This document shows, piece by piece, positions 39,243 through 49,533 of a stretch of 64,000 nt of DNA. Every line of letters starts with the position of its first letter. The stretch's first letter is position 1. The stretch is from positions 62,001 through 126,000 of the forward strand of contig JAFGLG010000002.1 of the NCBI GenBank assembly GCA_016928155.1, in the 5' to 3' direction. This DNA is from Candidatus Woesearchaeota archaeon (GTDB lineage Archaea > Nanobdellota > Nanobdellia > Woesearchaeales > JAFGLG01). The notes under the pieces were generated by a model. It was not told the DNA's origin. It searched no databases and worked only from the letters and a program-made list of their open reading frames with translations. Both the position numbers and the translations under genes were made by a program.

Positions 39243-41008
39243 ACACCCCATAAAGGGTTTGATTTCCTCATGATATCAGCAATCTCTTTGAGAAGCGCTA
39301 TCTCAGCGGGCTTCAGGAGCGATTTGAGGTCCTTCAGCTTCCTGAAATCCTCCTCTGGGATGAAAGAATAAAGTATATCTCGTTCATTTATCTGCCTTCC
39401 CACTGTGACGCCTTCATAGGCGACTGCGACCTGCTTGCCCCTGTCAGCAGAAGAGATTGTCTTGGATTCTAATTGCAGTGATTTTATTGTTGTGAATGGC
39501 TTTCCATCAGGCTTCATCAATTGCATGCCTGACTTCACAGTGCCTTCAGTGACTTCAGTGCCGACAATCGCAGGATTGTTCTGGCGGAACACATAACCTG
39601 CCATCAGCATCAGCTTGCAAGGCCTGACAAGACCTTCAAGCTGAGACTTCTCCATGGCACCTGACCTCTCCTGCTTCCACTTCTCATAATCCTCAAGCAG
39701 ACGATAGATGACATCATTCAGCAATATCTTACAATGATCAGTCTCCTTGACATCAAGGTCCATGCAGATATTGAAACCAAGAATCACTGCAGTGAGGGGA
39801 TCCTCCTCAAAATTCGATTCTGCCTCAGAGACATCCTTCTTGGATATATGGCCGATAGCAGCTTTCCTTATAGGGATGCCTTTCTCCTTGAGCAGATGAT
39901 GCATAGCCTCAAGGCTGCCGAGAGTATCAGCCTTGATGATGATGCCATTCTTCTCAGTGCTCAACAAAGCCTCATCAACCTCCTGCCTGATATCCTCCTT
40001 GACCCTGTCAACATCCTCAGGATTGCAGGAGACAATCGGCATGCCAGAGATCGCAGCCTCTATATTAGGCGCAGAAATCTTCACACCGATAGCTGCGCTC
40101 ACTGATTTCACAGGAGAGAACTTCGACTTCCTGTCGCGCATCTCAGCAAGAGGTGCTGGCTGGAAAAGAGCCCTGACTTTCGTCACAATGGGCTCTCCAA
40201 GAGTCCCTATGACAATAGTGTCATTGACCTTCAGAGCACCATCATATATTATGACATCAAGAGTCTTGCCCATGCCCTTTGACTCCTTGACTTCCATTAT
40301 TGTGCCTTTTGCAGCGCCATCCACATCAATCTTCAGGGATTTCTCAAGGTATCTCTGGGCCAACCCTGCAATGACCATCAACAATTCAGGGATACCAGAA
40401 CCGGTCTTGGCAGAGCAAGGGACAATCGCAATCTGGGAAGTGTAATCCTCGACGCGATCAAAGCGTTCAGAATTCATGCCGAACCTCTCATTGATCTGGC
40501 CGACAAGCTCATACAGCTTGGTATCTACCTTTGTCCTGGCATCATCAGACTGCTGGGCAATCTGAGCCAGGAGAGGACCTTCATATGACCTCCACCCAGG
40601 CACGAGATCAATCTTATTTGCGGCAATTATGAAAGGGGTCTTTGAAGCCCTGAGAATCTCAATGGCCTCAACTGTCTGGGGCTTGAAACCCTCATTCATG
40701 TCAATCACGACAATCGCGATGTCTGACAATGAACCGCCACGCTTCCTCAGTGTGGTGAATGCAGCATGACCAGGTGTGTCGATGAACAGCAGGCCCTGGA
40801 TCGTGAAATCCATCTTCAAGGCCTTGAGAAGAGAACCGCACTTCTGCCTTATGACATCCAAAGGTATTATGGATGCACCAATGGATTGGGTGATCTTACC
40901 AGCCTCTGCATCAACAATACAGGAACCTCTAACCTTATCAAGTATTGAAGACTTTCCATGGTCCACATGCCCCAAAAATGCACAAATAGGGCTTCTGATG
41001 ACTGCCAT
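39239..41008 (-). CDS. infB: Translation initiation factor aIF5B
   Basis: A 589-residue GTPase that promotes subunit joining and is the archaeal version of bacterial IF2. G motifs are GHVDHGKSSILDKVRGSC (G1), DTPGHAAF (G3) and ANKIDLVPGW (G4); RGSCIV and TQSIGAS form switch I. Domains II to IV follow to the end. It lacks the long charged N-terminal extension of eukaryotes, as usual in archaea. The gene stands alone between convergent and same-strand neighbours. Confidence 0.97.
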   Translation of the reverse strand: MAVIRSPICAFLGHVDHGKSSILDKVRGSCIVDAEAGKITQSIGASIIPLDVIRQKCGSLLKALKMDFTIQGLLFIDTPGHAAFTTLRKRGGSLSDIAIVVIDMNEGFKPQTVEAIEILRASKTPFIIAANKIDLVPGWRSYEGPLLAQIAQQSDDARTKVDTKLYELVGQINERFGMNSERFDRVEDYTSQIAIVPCSAKTGSGIPELLMVIAGLAQRYLEKSLKIDVDGAAKGTIMEVKESKGMGKTLDVIIYDGALKVNDTIVIGTLGEPIVTKVRALFQPAPLAEMRDRKSKFSPVKSVSAAIGVKISAPNIEAAISGMPIVSCNPEDVDRVKEDIRQEVDEALLSTEKNGIIIKADTLGSLEAMHHLLKEKGIPIRKAAIGHISKKDVSEAESNFEEDPLTAVILGFNICMDLDVKETDHCKILLNDVIYRLLEDYEKWKQERSGAMEKSQLEGLVRPCKLMLMAGYVFRQNNPAIVGTEVTEGTVKSGMQLMKPDGKPFTTIKSLQLESKTISSADRGKQVAVAYEGVTVGRQINERDILYSFIPEEDFRKLKDLKSLLKPAEIALLKEIADIMRKSNPLWGV

Positions 41009-41054
41009 GAGACAGAAAAATAAGAAAGACCTTTTTAAAGGTAGCGAAATATCA

Positions 41055-41741
41055 TCATCCCTTATTAAAAAGCTTCGGATTCACCTTCGCAAACTTCTCC
41101 AGGAGCAGATTGAAGCCTTTGAGATGACCTGACTTCACATAAAAATAGCCCGCTGTCGAAACCACCAGGGCGCCGCAGGCATCGATGATCAGGTCCCACA
41201 TGGTGTCAACAAGGCCGGACTTCTGCATATTAAACCCGAGAGTCGAGTCGACAGTGAACTCGACAATCTCCCAAAGAGCACCGATGCTTAGAGCGAAAGA
41301 GAAAGAAAACAATGCTACAAAGAATGGGTCTAATATAATCTTCCTGGAGATGTACAAGGAATAAACTATCATGAAACCCAGGAAAGCAAGCACAATTGCA
41401 GATGAGCAGTGGAGGACCAGGTCCCACCACCAGAACTTCGTATAATAACCATGGACCTCTCCGAGGAATATCGAAGAGAAAAGGAATATGATGACAACCA
41501 GCTCAAGCTCAATGGGCAGGGTTATGTAATAATTCCTCTTGATAAGAGCAGGCAGGAAAGTCAGGACAAAAGTGGAGAAAGAGAGAAAAAGAGTGAACCA
41601 TTCCCTCTGCCAGACAGAACTGACAACTGCAACAACCAATATCATCCTTATGATGGTGGTCACAAGGAATGCAGTCCTGACATAAAGCCTGTCAGCTTTA
41701 GGAAGCCGGGGAAATCTTAAAAATCCTATCATCAGAATCAT
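41055..41741 (-). CDS. YjdF/DUF2238-like membrane protein
   Basis: A 228-residue integral membrane protein with about six spans. The conserved group WWWDLVLHCSS, GALWEIVEFTVD and GLVDTMWDLIIDACGALV matches the DUF2238/YjdF family, whose function is not known but may involve lipid or small-molecule handling. The start at 41741 may shift by three codons to the next ATG. It is followed downstream by aIF5B on the same strand, 46 bases apart. Confidence 0.8.
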   Translation of the reverse strand: MILMIGFLRFPRLPKADRLYVRTAFLVTTIIRMILVVAVVSSVWQREWFTLFLSFSTFVLTFLPALIKRNYYITLPIELELVVIIFLFSSIFLGEVHGYYTKFWWWDLVLHCSSAIVLAFLGFMIVYSLYISRKIILDPFFVALFSFSFALSIGALWEIVEFTVDSTLGFNMQKSGLVDTMWDLIIDACGALVVSTAGYFYVKSGHLKGFNLLLEKFAKVNPKLFNKG

Positions 41742-41794
41742 AATCCAGAATCAATTTATATATTTTGTCAAGAAAAAAGAGCAAAAAAAAATTA

Positions 41795-44431
41795 TTACTT
41801 CTTCTTGCCTGGCTTCTCATCCTCAGGTGTCTTCAGGGACAGATAACCGACAACAGCTATGACAAGCACACCAAGGACCACAAGCAATGCAGTGATCTTC
41901 CTGGAAGCTGAGTCATCGATCTCCTCGACAACCTGAACATCCTCGACCTGAGGCTCTGGTTCAGCTACGGGCTCTGGAGCCGGAGCAGGGGCTTTCTTCC
42001 CTGCAATGGCGAACTCTGAGAGACCAGGAGCATCAGCCCAGAACATAGTGTAATCTGAGTTGCTTCCCTGAGATTGGGTCTCGAGCTCTGTCCAAGAGTC
42101 TGTATACCTATAAAGCCTTATGTCCTCAGCCTTGAAGCCATTCTGCTGCATCCAGGCATTGTCCACCCTGAACCTGAACCTTGCTCCCTGTACGGCGGAG
42201 TCATCAAGATTCTCGTGCTCAACAATAAGATACCTGTAGACATTGCCTAATTCTGAGGCTTTCAATGGCTTGGCAGGAACACCTACAACCATATCAACCC
42301 TCTGGCTGGCCTTCTGGACCGAGACCTCGAGCTGAGTGACAGGAATGTCTGCCTTGTCGATGCTCATAGTAAGGAGGGACGGCGCACTGACCTCAGGATA
42401 ATAGTGCTTTGCATTCGGATAGGTTGGCAGGAAATCTGTCTTAGGCCCTGTCCATCCTCCCTTCATGACCAAAGGAGATCCCCCTTTCATGACCAAAGGC
42501 GAACTGCCGCCTGATGAACATTTCTTGTCAGCACCATTGCAGTCCTCGTCAATGCCATTCCCGCAGATCTCATTCTGAGGCATCACGGCATCGCAGTCAT
42601 TGTTCCATGCGCCTGCTGTGCAGGTCTGAGTGCCGAGAGTGCAGATGCCTATGTTGCCGACTCCGCAGTCCCTTGTGGCTGTTGATCCTACCGAGGCATT
42701 ATCATCGTCGCAATCTGAAGCCAATACCAGACCATCCTGATCAAGGTCATCGTCCAATGTCGCAGGATTGCAGTCATCATCCAAACCATTGTATGGAGTC
42801 TCTGACTTCCCTGGATTTATGTTCGGATTGTCATCGTTGCAGTCAATGAGCACAGGCTCGCAGAATCCTGGAACAAATTGGTCATAACCATCACTGTCCC
42901 TATCGCATTCTGTATCCGATGTTGCAGGATTGCAGTCATCGTCAATGCCGTTGAAAGGGATCTCTGCTGCTCCTGGATTTACATCCGGATCTGTGTCATC
43001 GCAATCATAGACGCTCAGACCAGAGCATGCAGCTTCAGGGACATAATTATCGCCATCAGCATCAAAGCCCTCATCAGTCTGGCCGTCGCAATCATTGTCC
43101 TTGCCGTCGCAGACGGACTCATCAGCCTGATAATCAACGCTGTGGGCTGCATAAGTGGCCTGTGTGCAGGCATCCCACTCACCATCTGTGCAAACATCCT
43201 TGACAGATCCTGCGCAGACACCGACCTGGTTGTCGCAAAGAGGAGCGACATCGCAGGAATTCACGACAGTGAACTGGACTGGATCGCTTGTTGTCTTGTA
43301 TATGGATTGGGCTGAATCAGCAATCTCAACCCTGTACGAAACAACATCCTGAGGCAGGAACTTGCCGATATTTGCTGTGAAGTCAAACATGCTCTTTGTC
43401 ATTGCCACAACCTGCTGTGCACCGCCATTTACTGTGTACTTGACCACGCCAGACAGGGTGTCATGATAGCCGAAAGCAGATGCTCCGACAATCACATCAT
43501 CATTATGGCCTGGCTCCAGAGGTGTGTGGGAAACTGAATTTATTATGGGCTTGAAGTGGCCATAAGCAAAGAATGCAGATACAGTCTTTGACTCAGAGCT
43601 TCCTGTCACAGTGGCCTGAAGCCTGAATTTACCTGCAGGCGTATCAGGTGTATCCTTCACCCAAATAGTTGCAGTGCAGTCAGGCTGGACAAGACCATTG
43701 ATCTCCCAGCCTGTCCCTCTGGTAACTTCAGCACCGCTCGGATTGAAAAGCTTCAGTGCACAGGAAACCAAACCACCCTCATCTTCCCTAGCATCGCTTG
43801 CAATATTTATATTCTGGGCAGGATCTGAACATGCAGGACCTGGCCAGCAAGTAGCTGGATCCACAGAATAATCATTCAATGTAAGCTGTGTGAAAAAAAG
43901 ACCTGCCGGCGGATCATCACTGTCAGGAGTAGAAGGATCGCAATCATCATCCTTGCCGTTACCCATTATCTCGGTCTCACCCGGATTGACATCCGGATCA
44001 TTGTCATTGCAGTCATCGCCACCATAAGCGACTGCATCATATCCGTCGCTGTCAGCATCAGTTATCTGGCCTGTGTTGATGGTGAAAGTGACGCTGTCAC
44101 ATGCATCTGGGTACTGGTCAAGAGTGCAGTAATTGGTGCCGCCTGATGAAGCCATCCAGACATTAACTGTGTGCTGACCATCAGCAAATGTCCCGGGAAA
44201 AACATATGTCTCAGTCAAACCATCAGCAAATGGTGTGGCTAGAAATACAGACGGATTACCATCCATCTGCACATACACCCGCGGAACATTGAAATCTCCT
44301 GTAAACTGGATTGTGACAGTATCGATATCAAGAACCTCTCCCTGAGCAGGTGAGTCTATCGTGATGACAGCACCCAAGGCTGAGAAGCTCATGATTAACA
44401 ATACACACAAAAACAATGCTAGTTTCCTCAT
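41795..44431 (-). CDS. Surface protein with MopE metal-binding repeats and PGF-pre-PGF domain
   Basis: An 878-residue secreted, membrane-anchored protein. In order: signal peptide (1-20), beta domains, five or so MopE-type motifs of the form DSDGYD..DCNDNDPDVNPG..E..NGKDDDC (about 130-170 and 445-670) that can bind calcium or metals, two exact SPLVMKGG repeats, a PGF-pre-PGF domain (ITQLEVSVQKASQRVDMVV region to about 830), an acidic/Pro linker and a C-terminal span (SITALLVVLGVLVIAVVGYL-like) with a Lys-rich tail. It likely decorates the cell surface. It is divergent from the small HTH gene and the second surface protein. Confidence 0.85.
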   Translation of the reverse strand: MRKLALFLCVLLIMSFSALGAVITIDSPAQGEVLDIDTVTIQFTGDFNVPRVYVQMDGNPSVFLATPFADGLTETYVFPGTFADGQHTVNVWMASSGGTNYCTLDQYPDACDSVTFTINTGQITDADSDGYDAVAYGGDDCNDNDPDVNPGETEIMGNGKDDDCDPSTPDSDDPPAGLFFTQLTLNDYSVDPATCWPGPACSDPAQNINIASDAREDEGGLVSCALKLFNPSGAEVTRGTGWEINGLVQPDCTATIWVKDTPDTPAGKFRLQATVTGSSESKTVSAFFAYGHFKPIINSVSHTPLEPGHNDDVIVGASAFGYHDTLSGVVKYTVNGGAQQVVAMTKSMFDFTANIGKFLPQDVVSYRVEIADSAQSIYKTTSDPVQFTVVNSCDVAPLCDNQVGVCAGSVKDVCTDGEWDACTQATYAAHSVDYQADESVCDGKDNDCDGQTDEGFDADGDNYVPEAACSGLSVYDCDDTDPDVNPGAAEIPFNGIDDDCNPATSDTECDRDSDGYDQFVPGFCEPVLIDCNDDNPNINPGKSETPYNGLDDDCNPATLDDDLDQDGLVLASDCDDDNASVGSTATRDCGVGNIGICTLGTQTCTAGAWNNDCDAVMPQNEICGNGIDEDCNGADKKCSSGGSSPLVMKGGSPLVMKGGWTGPKTDFLPTYPNAKHYYPEVSAPSLLTMSIDKADIPVTQLEVSVQKASQRVDMVVGVPAKPLKASELGNVYRYLIVEHENLDDSAVQGARFRFRVDNAWMQQNGFKAEDIRLYRYTDSWTELETQSQGSNSDYTMFWADAPGLSEFAIAGKKAPAPAPEPVAEPEPQVEDVQVVEEIDDSASRKITALLVVLGVLVIAVVGYLSLKTPEDEKPGKKK

Positions 44432-44731
44432 TTTCTACCCCCCAAAATCCCCCTAAAAGGGCCATATTGATTATTATTAAATAGTATCTCGATGGCTTTA
44501 CTTGCTCATAATAAAGCACGTTGAGTACTAGTGAGGAAGGAATAAGTTGGCATATATAAAGATTGTTGAATTACAGGCTAGAAAGCCAAAATTCTGGGGT
44601 TTTACCACTTGTTAGGGAATATGAATTTTTCAAAACTTGACAAGCCATGATAACCCTGAAATCTGACTCCTAAAAGGAAATCAAGAAAAATATACATTAA
44701 TATTAAATATTAGTGTATACTTTTTTGTGGC
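44432..44731. other. Divergent control region of the two surface proteins
   Basis: 300 bases without a gene. It contains the minus-strand TATA region of the MopE protein (about 44471-44486) with a G-rich ribosome site, a plus-strand TATATAAA at 44555-44562 with no coding frame after it (a possible small RNA with a GGCT-AGAA-AGCC hairpin at 44578-44589), and the large palindrome at 44691-44719. Confidence 0.45.
44691..44719. promoter_or_regulatory. 29-base palindrome overlapping the TATA box of the HTH gene
   Basis: Arms of 14 bases (TATACATTAATATT and AATATTAGTGTATA) differ at one position and surround a central A. The TTAAATAT within it is the TATA box at the right distance from ATG 44732, so a bound repressor would exclude TBP. 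Most simply it is the operator of the HTH protein encoded just downstream. Confidence 0.6.
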
Positions 44732-44941
44732 ATGAAAATTGAGAAAGTCATCAAAGAAATCCAACAGATACTTGCAAAAGATACCAGAGGATTGACAATC
44801 CAAGAACTTTCTGAGATAACCAAAGTGTCAAGGATAACAACATCCATGGCACTGATGAAGCTAGAAGGGGCAGAAACCATAGTTGTCCGCCCAGTCGGAA
44901 ACTGCAAACTCCACTATCTAAAGGAGAAATACCCGAAATGA
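44732..44941 (+). CDS. Small winged-helix regulator
   Basis: A 69-residue protein made up of a single winged helix: GLTIQELSEITKVSRITTSMALMKLEGAET followed by a short wing VVRPVGNCKLHYL. Predicted leaderless start at ATG 44732. Its TGA overlaps the ATG of the 1314-residue surface protein (ATGA, 44938-44941), so regulator and surface protein are made together, and it probably controls them through the 29-base palindrome. Confidence 0.75.
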   Translation: MKIEKVIKEIQQILAKDTRGLTIQELSEITKVSRITTSMALMKLEGAETIVVRPVGNCKLHYLKEKYPK

Positions 44942-47900
44942 GCAGAAAAAAAATCATGGAAATTGCATTATTTATTATAATAATACACTTAATAATATAT
45001 TCATCTGCAGCATTGCACCCTAATGATTACTGGACAGAATCAAACAATGGCATTGTGAGCTGGAATGTGAGAAGCATAGCAGTTGACCATCAGAATTCTT
45101 CAATAATATATGCATTGACACAGGCCAATGGAGTATATAAATCAGTGGATGGAGGAGAGACATGGAACCCAAAAACAAATGGGATCCCCGCTGATCCGAG
45201 CGTCACATGGGGCCACCTGTTCGGCAACCAGCTGACAATGGATCCGAGCAACAGCTCGATATTATACACGAACTTCGGAGGCATGCCTTTCAGGACAGCA
45301 GATGGAGGAGAGAGCTGGCAGAACATCACAGAAGGGATAGACACATGCCTGCCGCAGCATGCAATAGCTGGTGTTGCAGTGGATCCACAGAACAGCAGCC
45401 ACATATTCGCAGCATTCACAGTATCAAGCTGTCCGGGGGGGATATATGAATCAGATGACAGCGGTGCGACATGGACACATATCGCGTCATATTCTGGATC
45501 AGGGGACCTCAACAATGATGCATGGGCATTGACTGTTGATCCTACAAACAGCTCAAGATTATACAGCGCACCGCAATACCTGGGATTCCTGTACTCGACC
45601 GATGGAGGGCATCACTGGACAAGGAATTCTCCAACAGGAGCAACATTGATACCTGGAATGGAAGTCGAGGTGCATCCAGAGAATACAAGCAGAATAATTT
45701 TGGGACAGGACACAGGCCTCTATGTATCACAAGATCATGGCATCAGCTGGACAGATAAGACTGATGTCATGGGCGGAGCAGTCTATGACATCGACTTTGC
45801 ACCATCAGACCCCAGCATAGGATATGCAGTCGGTATGGGTGGAATAGCAAAATCAACAGATGGAGGTCTCAGCTGGTCAAAGATGAATGATGATGAAAGC
45901 CTTTCACTGAGAAGCGTCGCAATCGATCCAGATGACCCAGAAAGGATATACCTCGCTGACCTTGGAAAGGGAGTATTCATGTCGACAAATTCAGGAGAAG
46001 ACATCGAGCAGAAGAATTCCGGGCTGCCAATCTCACGCGATATAAGAGCAACAGCGATAGCGCCTAGCGACCCGACAATATATTACATATCTGTGATCGG
46101 GAATGGATTCTACAGGAGTGAGGACAAAGGGGAGAGCTGGACACTCATGAGCGTGCATGGAGATGTGATAAACACAATCGACATAGAAGTTGACAACAAT
46201 GACCCAGAAATCGTATTTGCAGGAATCACTAACATATACAAATCGACTGACGGTGGCATCACATGGAATGAAACACTTGAATCTGGAGATGATACAATAA
46301 CAGACATTCAAATGGACCCAAATGACAATTCCATCATATTTGCCACGAGCTCAAGATGGCCCTCTTCATCCTTGATATATAAATCAGAAGACAATGGGGA
46401 TACATGGGGGACAAAAACCGGATTCAGCCTTGTAACAAGAAGCGTTACACCGATAGTCATAGATGAGAGCAACAGCTCAAGGATATATGTAGGGACATAC
46501 AATGGTCTCCGCAGAAGCATGGATGGGGGAGAGACATGGAGCCTGATAACCAACGGACTAACAGGCTATGGAACATGGATAGATGGAATTGGGATATACC
46601 CTGAAAATCCAAGCAGGCTATACCTCACTGCAAGAGACCATAACCTCCATTATTCAGATGATTATGGAAGCAGCTGGGCCACAAAAACCAATACTGCATC
46701 CTACCCCGGCAGGATAATAATCGATTGGCATAACCCTGATGATTTCTATGTCTTCACGCTCTATTCCTGGATGAAGTTCCTTGCAAATGCATCATCAAAA
46801 ATATATATGCCCACAACAGGAATCAAAGGTGATGCCAAACGCTTCAGGGAATCTGCACTGCAAGACCCATTGAACCCGAACAGATTCATAAGCGGAGACT
46901 TCAACCAGGGATTCATGGTATACAATAGGTATGAAGACAGAAAAGTCTCATATATGCTCCCAAAAAGGGTGATCCAGAACCATACACTCTATATCTCAGG
47001 GACAGTTGAGGACAAACTGGATGGTGATGTGGACCTGATGGTCAATGACAGCGGGACAATCCTGCTCAACAAAACTGTTCCTGCTGAAAACGGTCACTTC
47101 GAATATCAATTCCTTGTCAATGCCAGTATCCCTATAGGGCAGAAGAAAATAACGTTCTATTTCCACAATCTCAGCGCAGGAGCCGACGGGTATAATGAGG
47201 CATATTTCACAGTGGATGATCTCAACATCCCCACCAATCACATGCCGCAGACATCTGGCTTCAACATGAGCTATGACTATACCTTAGACTGGGTGCGAGC
47301 AGGAGATTTCAATTATTATGATGAAGACGATGATGAAGAAACTGGCTCCATAAAGGATATCTACATAAACAATGCGTTCCTGAAATCAGAGAGCTCCAGC
47401 CAGACTGCACTCATCCACTTTGATGGGAGCCCGAATACAACAGAAAACGACCCTTATGACTACAATGTGGATGGAGAATTTGATTATGCAACAGGAAAAT
47501 TCGGACAGGCCATCCATTTCGGAAACTACAGCTGGGTCAACTATGACTCCAGAGATGTCATGGATCTCCATCAAGGAACCATCGAGTTCTGGGTGAATAC
47601 AGACTGGGATTGGGACAACCTGACAGAAGATGTATGGTTCATATGGTTCTCAGGATACTACGGGGACTATATCTATCTCCTGTGCAATGCAACAACAGAC
47701 ACCTTGGACTATATCCTATATTCCAACAGCACAAAAAGTAACATCAGCATAGACACGTCAGACTGGACCAAAGACGAATGGCACCATATCGCAATCACAT
47801 ATAACCTATCCGGCAGCCATGAAAATAATTCCATGGAGATATTTGCAGACGAGAGATACAGTTCAGAATCAGGCATATACCCTATCAGGACAATAGGATT

Positions 47901-48882
47901 ATATGACGCGATCGGATTCGGCCATCATCACTATTCAATGGATGAACTCAGGATATCAGATGCAGTGCTTGATCCCACAGTAATAAACTACAGCAGGCAC
48001 AGGGACACAACATTCTATGATGATGAGATTCTCGTCGACAATAGTCATTATGGTGGATTGGACAACATCACGCTCAAATACTGCCCTTATGATGGAACGA
48101 TGTATGGGGAATGCTTGAACAGGACTGTGCTTATCAACCAGCCGCCGATTGCGGAAAGCATACTCCTGAATCCCGAAACTGTTCTGCCAGATGGGACACT
48201 GACCTGCTATGGGGCTGCATCTGATCCTGAAGGACAGCCAATGACATATTATTACCAATTCTACATCAATTCAATCGGACAAGGATGGAGCCTTAGCAGT
48301 CAATTCGACTGCGATGGTGTATGCAACGAGCTCGATGATATATACTGCGAATTCTACGCGAATGACAACGAGTGGAACACATCCATACTGCAGAGCAATA
48401 ATGCCACAGTGGTCAGTGACTCAGATGGAGACACCGGCGGAGACACCGGCGGAGGCTCTCCGCTCGCGCTCAAGGGAGGAGGGGGCGGAGCGTATTATGC
48501 CGCCGAAGCTGCAACAAACGAGACCTGCACTGAAGACTGGAGCTGTGGAGAATGGAGCGAATGCATGGAGGGTATCAGAATCAGGGAATGCTTTGATACA
48601 AATGACTGCAAGACAAGTGTTAATATCCCGGCGACACAAACTGCATGCGAAGGAGAACCTCCTATATTCATAGAAAAGGCAAAAGGGACAACAGAAGAAT
48701 TTGAGACAATAATGGGACTGAAAGAGATAAATTACCACAACCTTATAATGTGGACAGCATCAATGGCAACAAGCGCCCTGATAATAATATTCATAATACT
48801 GGCACATGCAAGACCGCCGAAGAACAAAATCGATGAGATAAAGAAAGAGATGGAAGAATTTGGAATAAAATCAGCCAAATAA
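44938..48882 (+). CDS. Giant surface protein with BNR/sortilin-like propeller, LamG and TSP1-like domains
   Basis: 1314 residues: signal peptide (about 1-25), a beta propeller to about 640 with some 12 Asp-box repeats such as STDGGLSW, SEDNGDTW and SMDGGETW, beta domains, a LamG/concanavalin-like domain (about 820-1010, TGKFGQAIHFGN and GTIEFWVNT), a Gly-rich linker with SPLALKGG and a GDTGGDTGG repeat, a TSP1-like Cys motif (CTEDWSCGEWSECMEG), one membrane span near 1275 and a short Lys-rich cytoplasmic end. Probably an adhesin or host-contact protein. Many Asn-x-Ser/Thr sites suggest N-glycosylation. Confidence 0.85.
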   Translation: MSRKKIMEIALFIIIIHLIIYSSAALHPNDYWTESNNGIVSWNVRSIAVDHQNSSIIYALTQANGVYKSVDGGETWNPKTNGIPADPSVTWGHLFGNQLTMDPSNSSILYTNFGGMPFRTADGGESWQNITEGIDTCLPQHAIAGVAVDPQNSSHIFAAFTVSSCPGGIYESDDSGATWTHIASYSGSGDLNNDAWALTVDPTNSSRLYSAPQYLGFLYSTDGGHHWTRNSPTGATLIPGMEVEVHPENTSRIILGQDTGLYVSQDHGISWTDKTDVMGGAVYDIDFAPSDPSIGYAVGMGGIAKSTDGGLSWSKMNDDESLSLRSVAIDPDDPERIYLADLGKGVFMSTNSGEDIEQKNSGLPISRDIRATAIAPSDPTIYYISVIGNGFYRSEDKGESWTLMSVHGDVINTIDIEVDNNDPEIVFAGITNIYKSTDGGITWNETLESGDDTITDIQMDPNDNSIIFATSSRWPSSSLIYKSEDNGDTWGTKTGFSLVTRSVTPIVIDESNSSRIYVGTYNGLRRSMDGGETWSLITNGLTGYGTWIDGIGIYPENPSRLYLTARDHNLHYSDDYGSSWATKTNTASYPGRIIIDWHNPDDFYVFTLYSWMKFLANASSKIYMPTTGIKGDAKRFRESALQDPLNPNRFISGDFNQGFMVYNRYEDRKVSYMLPKRVIQNHTLYISGTVEDKLDGDVDLMVNDSGTILLNKTVPAENGHFEYQFLVNASIPIGQKKITFYFHNLSAGADGYNEAYFTVDDLNIPTNHMPQTSGFNMSYDYTLDWVRAGDFNYYDEDDDEETGSIKDIYINNAFLKSESSSQTALIHFDGSPNTTENDPYDYNVDGEFDYATGKFGQAIHFGNYSWVNYDSRDVMDLHQGTIEFWVNTDWDWDNLTEDVWFIWFSGYYGDYIYLLCNATTDTLDYILYSNSTKSNISIDTSDWTKDEWHHIAITYNLSGSHENNSMEIFADERYSSESGIYPIRTIGLYDAIGFGHHHYSMDELRISDAVLDPTVINYSRHRDTTFYDDEILVDNSHYGGLDNITLKYCPYDGTMYGECLNRTVLINQPPIAESILLNPETVLPDGTLTCYGAASDPEGQPMTYYYQFYINSIGQGWSLSSQFDCDGVCNELDDIYCEFYANDNEWNTSILQSNNATVVSDSDGDTGGDTGGGSPLALKGGGGGAYYAAEAATNETCTEDWSCGEWSECMEGIRIRECFDTNDCKTSVNIPATQTACEGEPPIFIEKAKGTTEEFETIMGLKEINYHNLIMWTASMATSALIIIFIILAHARPPKNKIDEIKKEMEEFGIKSAK

Positions 48883-49533
48883 TATCAAGACAAGCGTATA
48901 GAAGACAGCACCTGCAAGGAACCAAAGCGGCCTGCCATGCCTGCCATGGGGTATAGAATGCCTGATGACAGAGAAAGCTATTATACCGATCACCAGGCCA
49001 AGTATTATGGTCTCAGTCAGAAGAGACATATGATGAACATAAGTCCTGTAAATTATGCCCAGCAAAGTGGATGATGAAAGGATGATCTTGACCCAGACAT
49101 GCCTCGAGGCCTCGACAGGCAGGGTATCCAAAGTCGTGTAAAGCAGGACAGGGATGAAGAAAAGGAAAGCCCGGGTGAAACTGAAAAAAGTGAAGCTGGC
49201 AATTATGATGCCAATGGCAAAATGATATATGAAGGATATCACAGAATCCTCAATAGCCAATTCCTTTTTCCTGAGCCTCCTAGGAGCCCTTGTGTAGATA
49301 TATTTCTCCACAAGATGGATCATGATGAAACCTACAAGCAGCGAGAGGAAAAGGAAGCGGTTCTGCACAGAAAGAGCAAAATTAGGGAGGAGCTCAAGGA
49401 AAAGATAAGTGATCGACACTCCGGCTGAGAAAGAGACAAGATGCACATAATACCTTGTCCTGTTAGCTGAAAAGGTCTGGCCAAAATACAAGGCCAAAGC
49501 CATCACGAGTCCGAAAAATATTGGCTGGATCAT
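48871..49533 (-). CDS. ZIP-like integral membrane protein
   Basis: A 220-residue protein with about seven spans. The segments FSAGVSITYLFLELLPNF and MIHLVEKYIY resemble the first and second motifs of ZIP metal transporters, but the usual His-rich transport motif is weakly kept (YHFAIGIIIASFTFF). It may transport a metal or be a diverged relative. Its 3' end overlaps the convergent giant surface protein gene by 12 bases, and its start overlaps the stop of the upstream swivelling-domain gene by 4 bases. Confidence 0.6.
   Translation of the reverse strand: MIQPIFFGLVMALALYFGQTFSANRTRYYVHLVSFSAGVSITYLFLELLPNFALSVQNRFLFLSLLVGFIMIHLVEKYIYTRAPRRLRKKELAIEDSVISFIYHFAIGIIIASFTFFSFTRAFLFFIPVLLYTTLDTLPVEASRHVWVKIILSSSTLLGIIYRTYVHHMSLLTETIILGLVIGIIAFSVIRHSIPHGRHGRPLWFLAGAVFYTLVLILFG

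Noticed and set aside
42470-42520. CRISPR-like or insertion repeat
   Set aside because: The direct repeat is two in-frame copies encoding SPLVMKGG inside a surface protein.
48420-48470. Intergenic tandem repeat
   Set aside because: GACACCGGCGGA copies are coding (Gly-Asp-Thr-Gly) within the giant surface protein linker.
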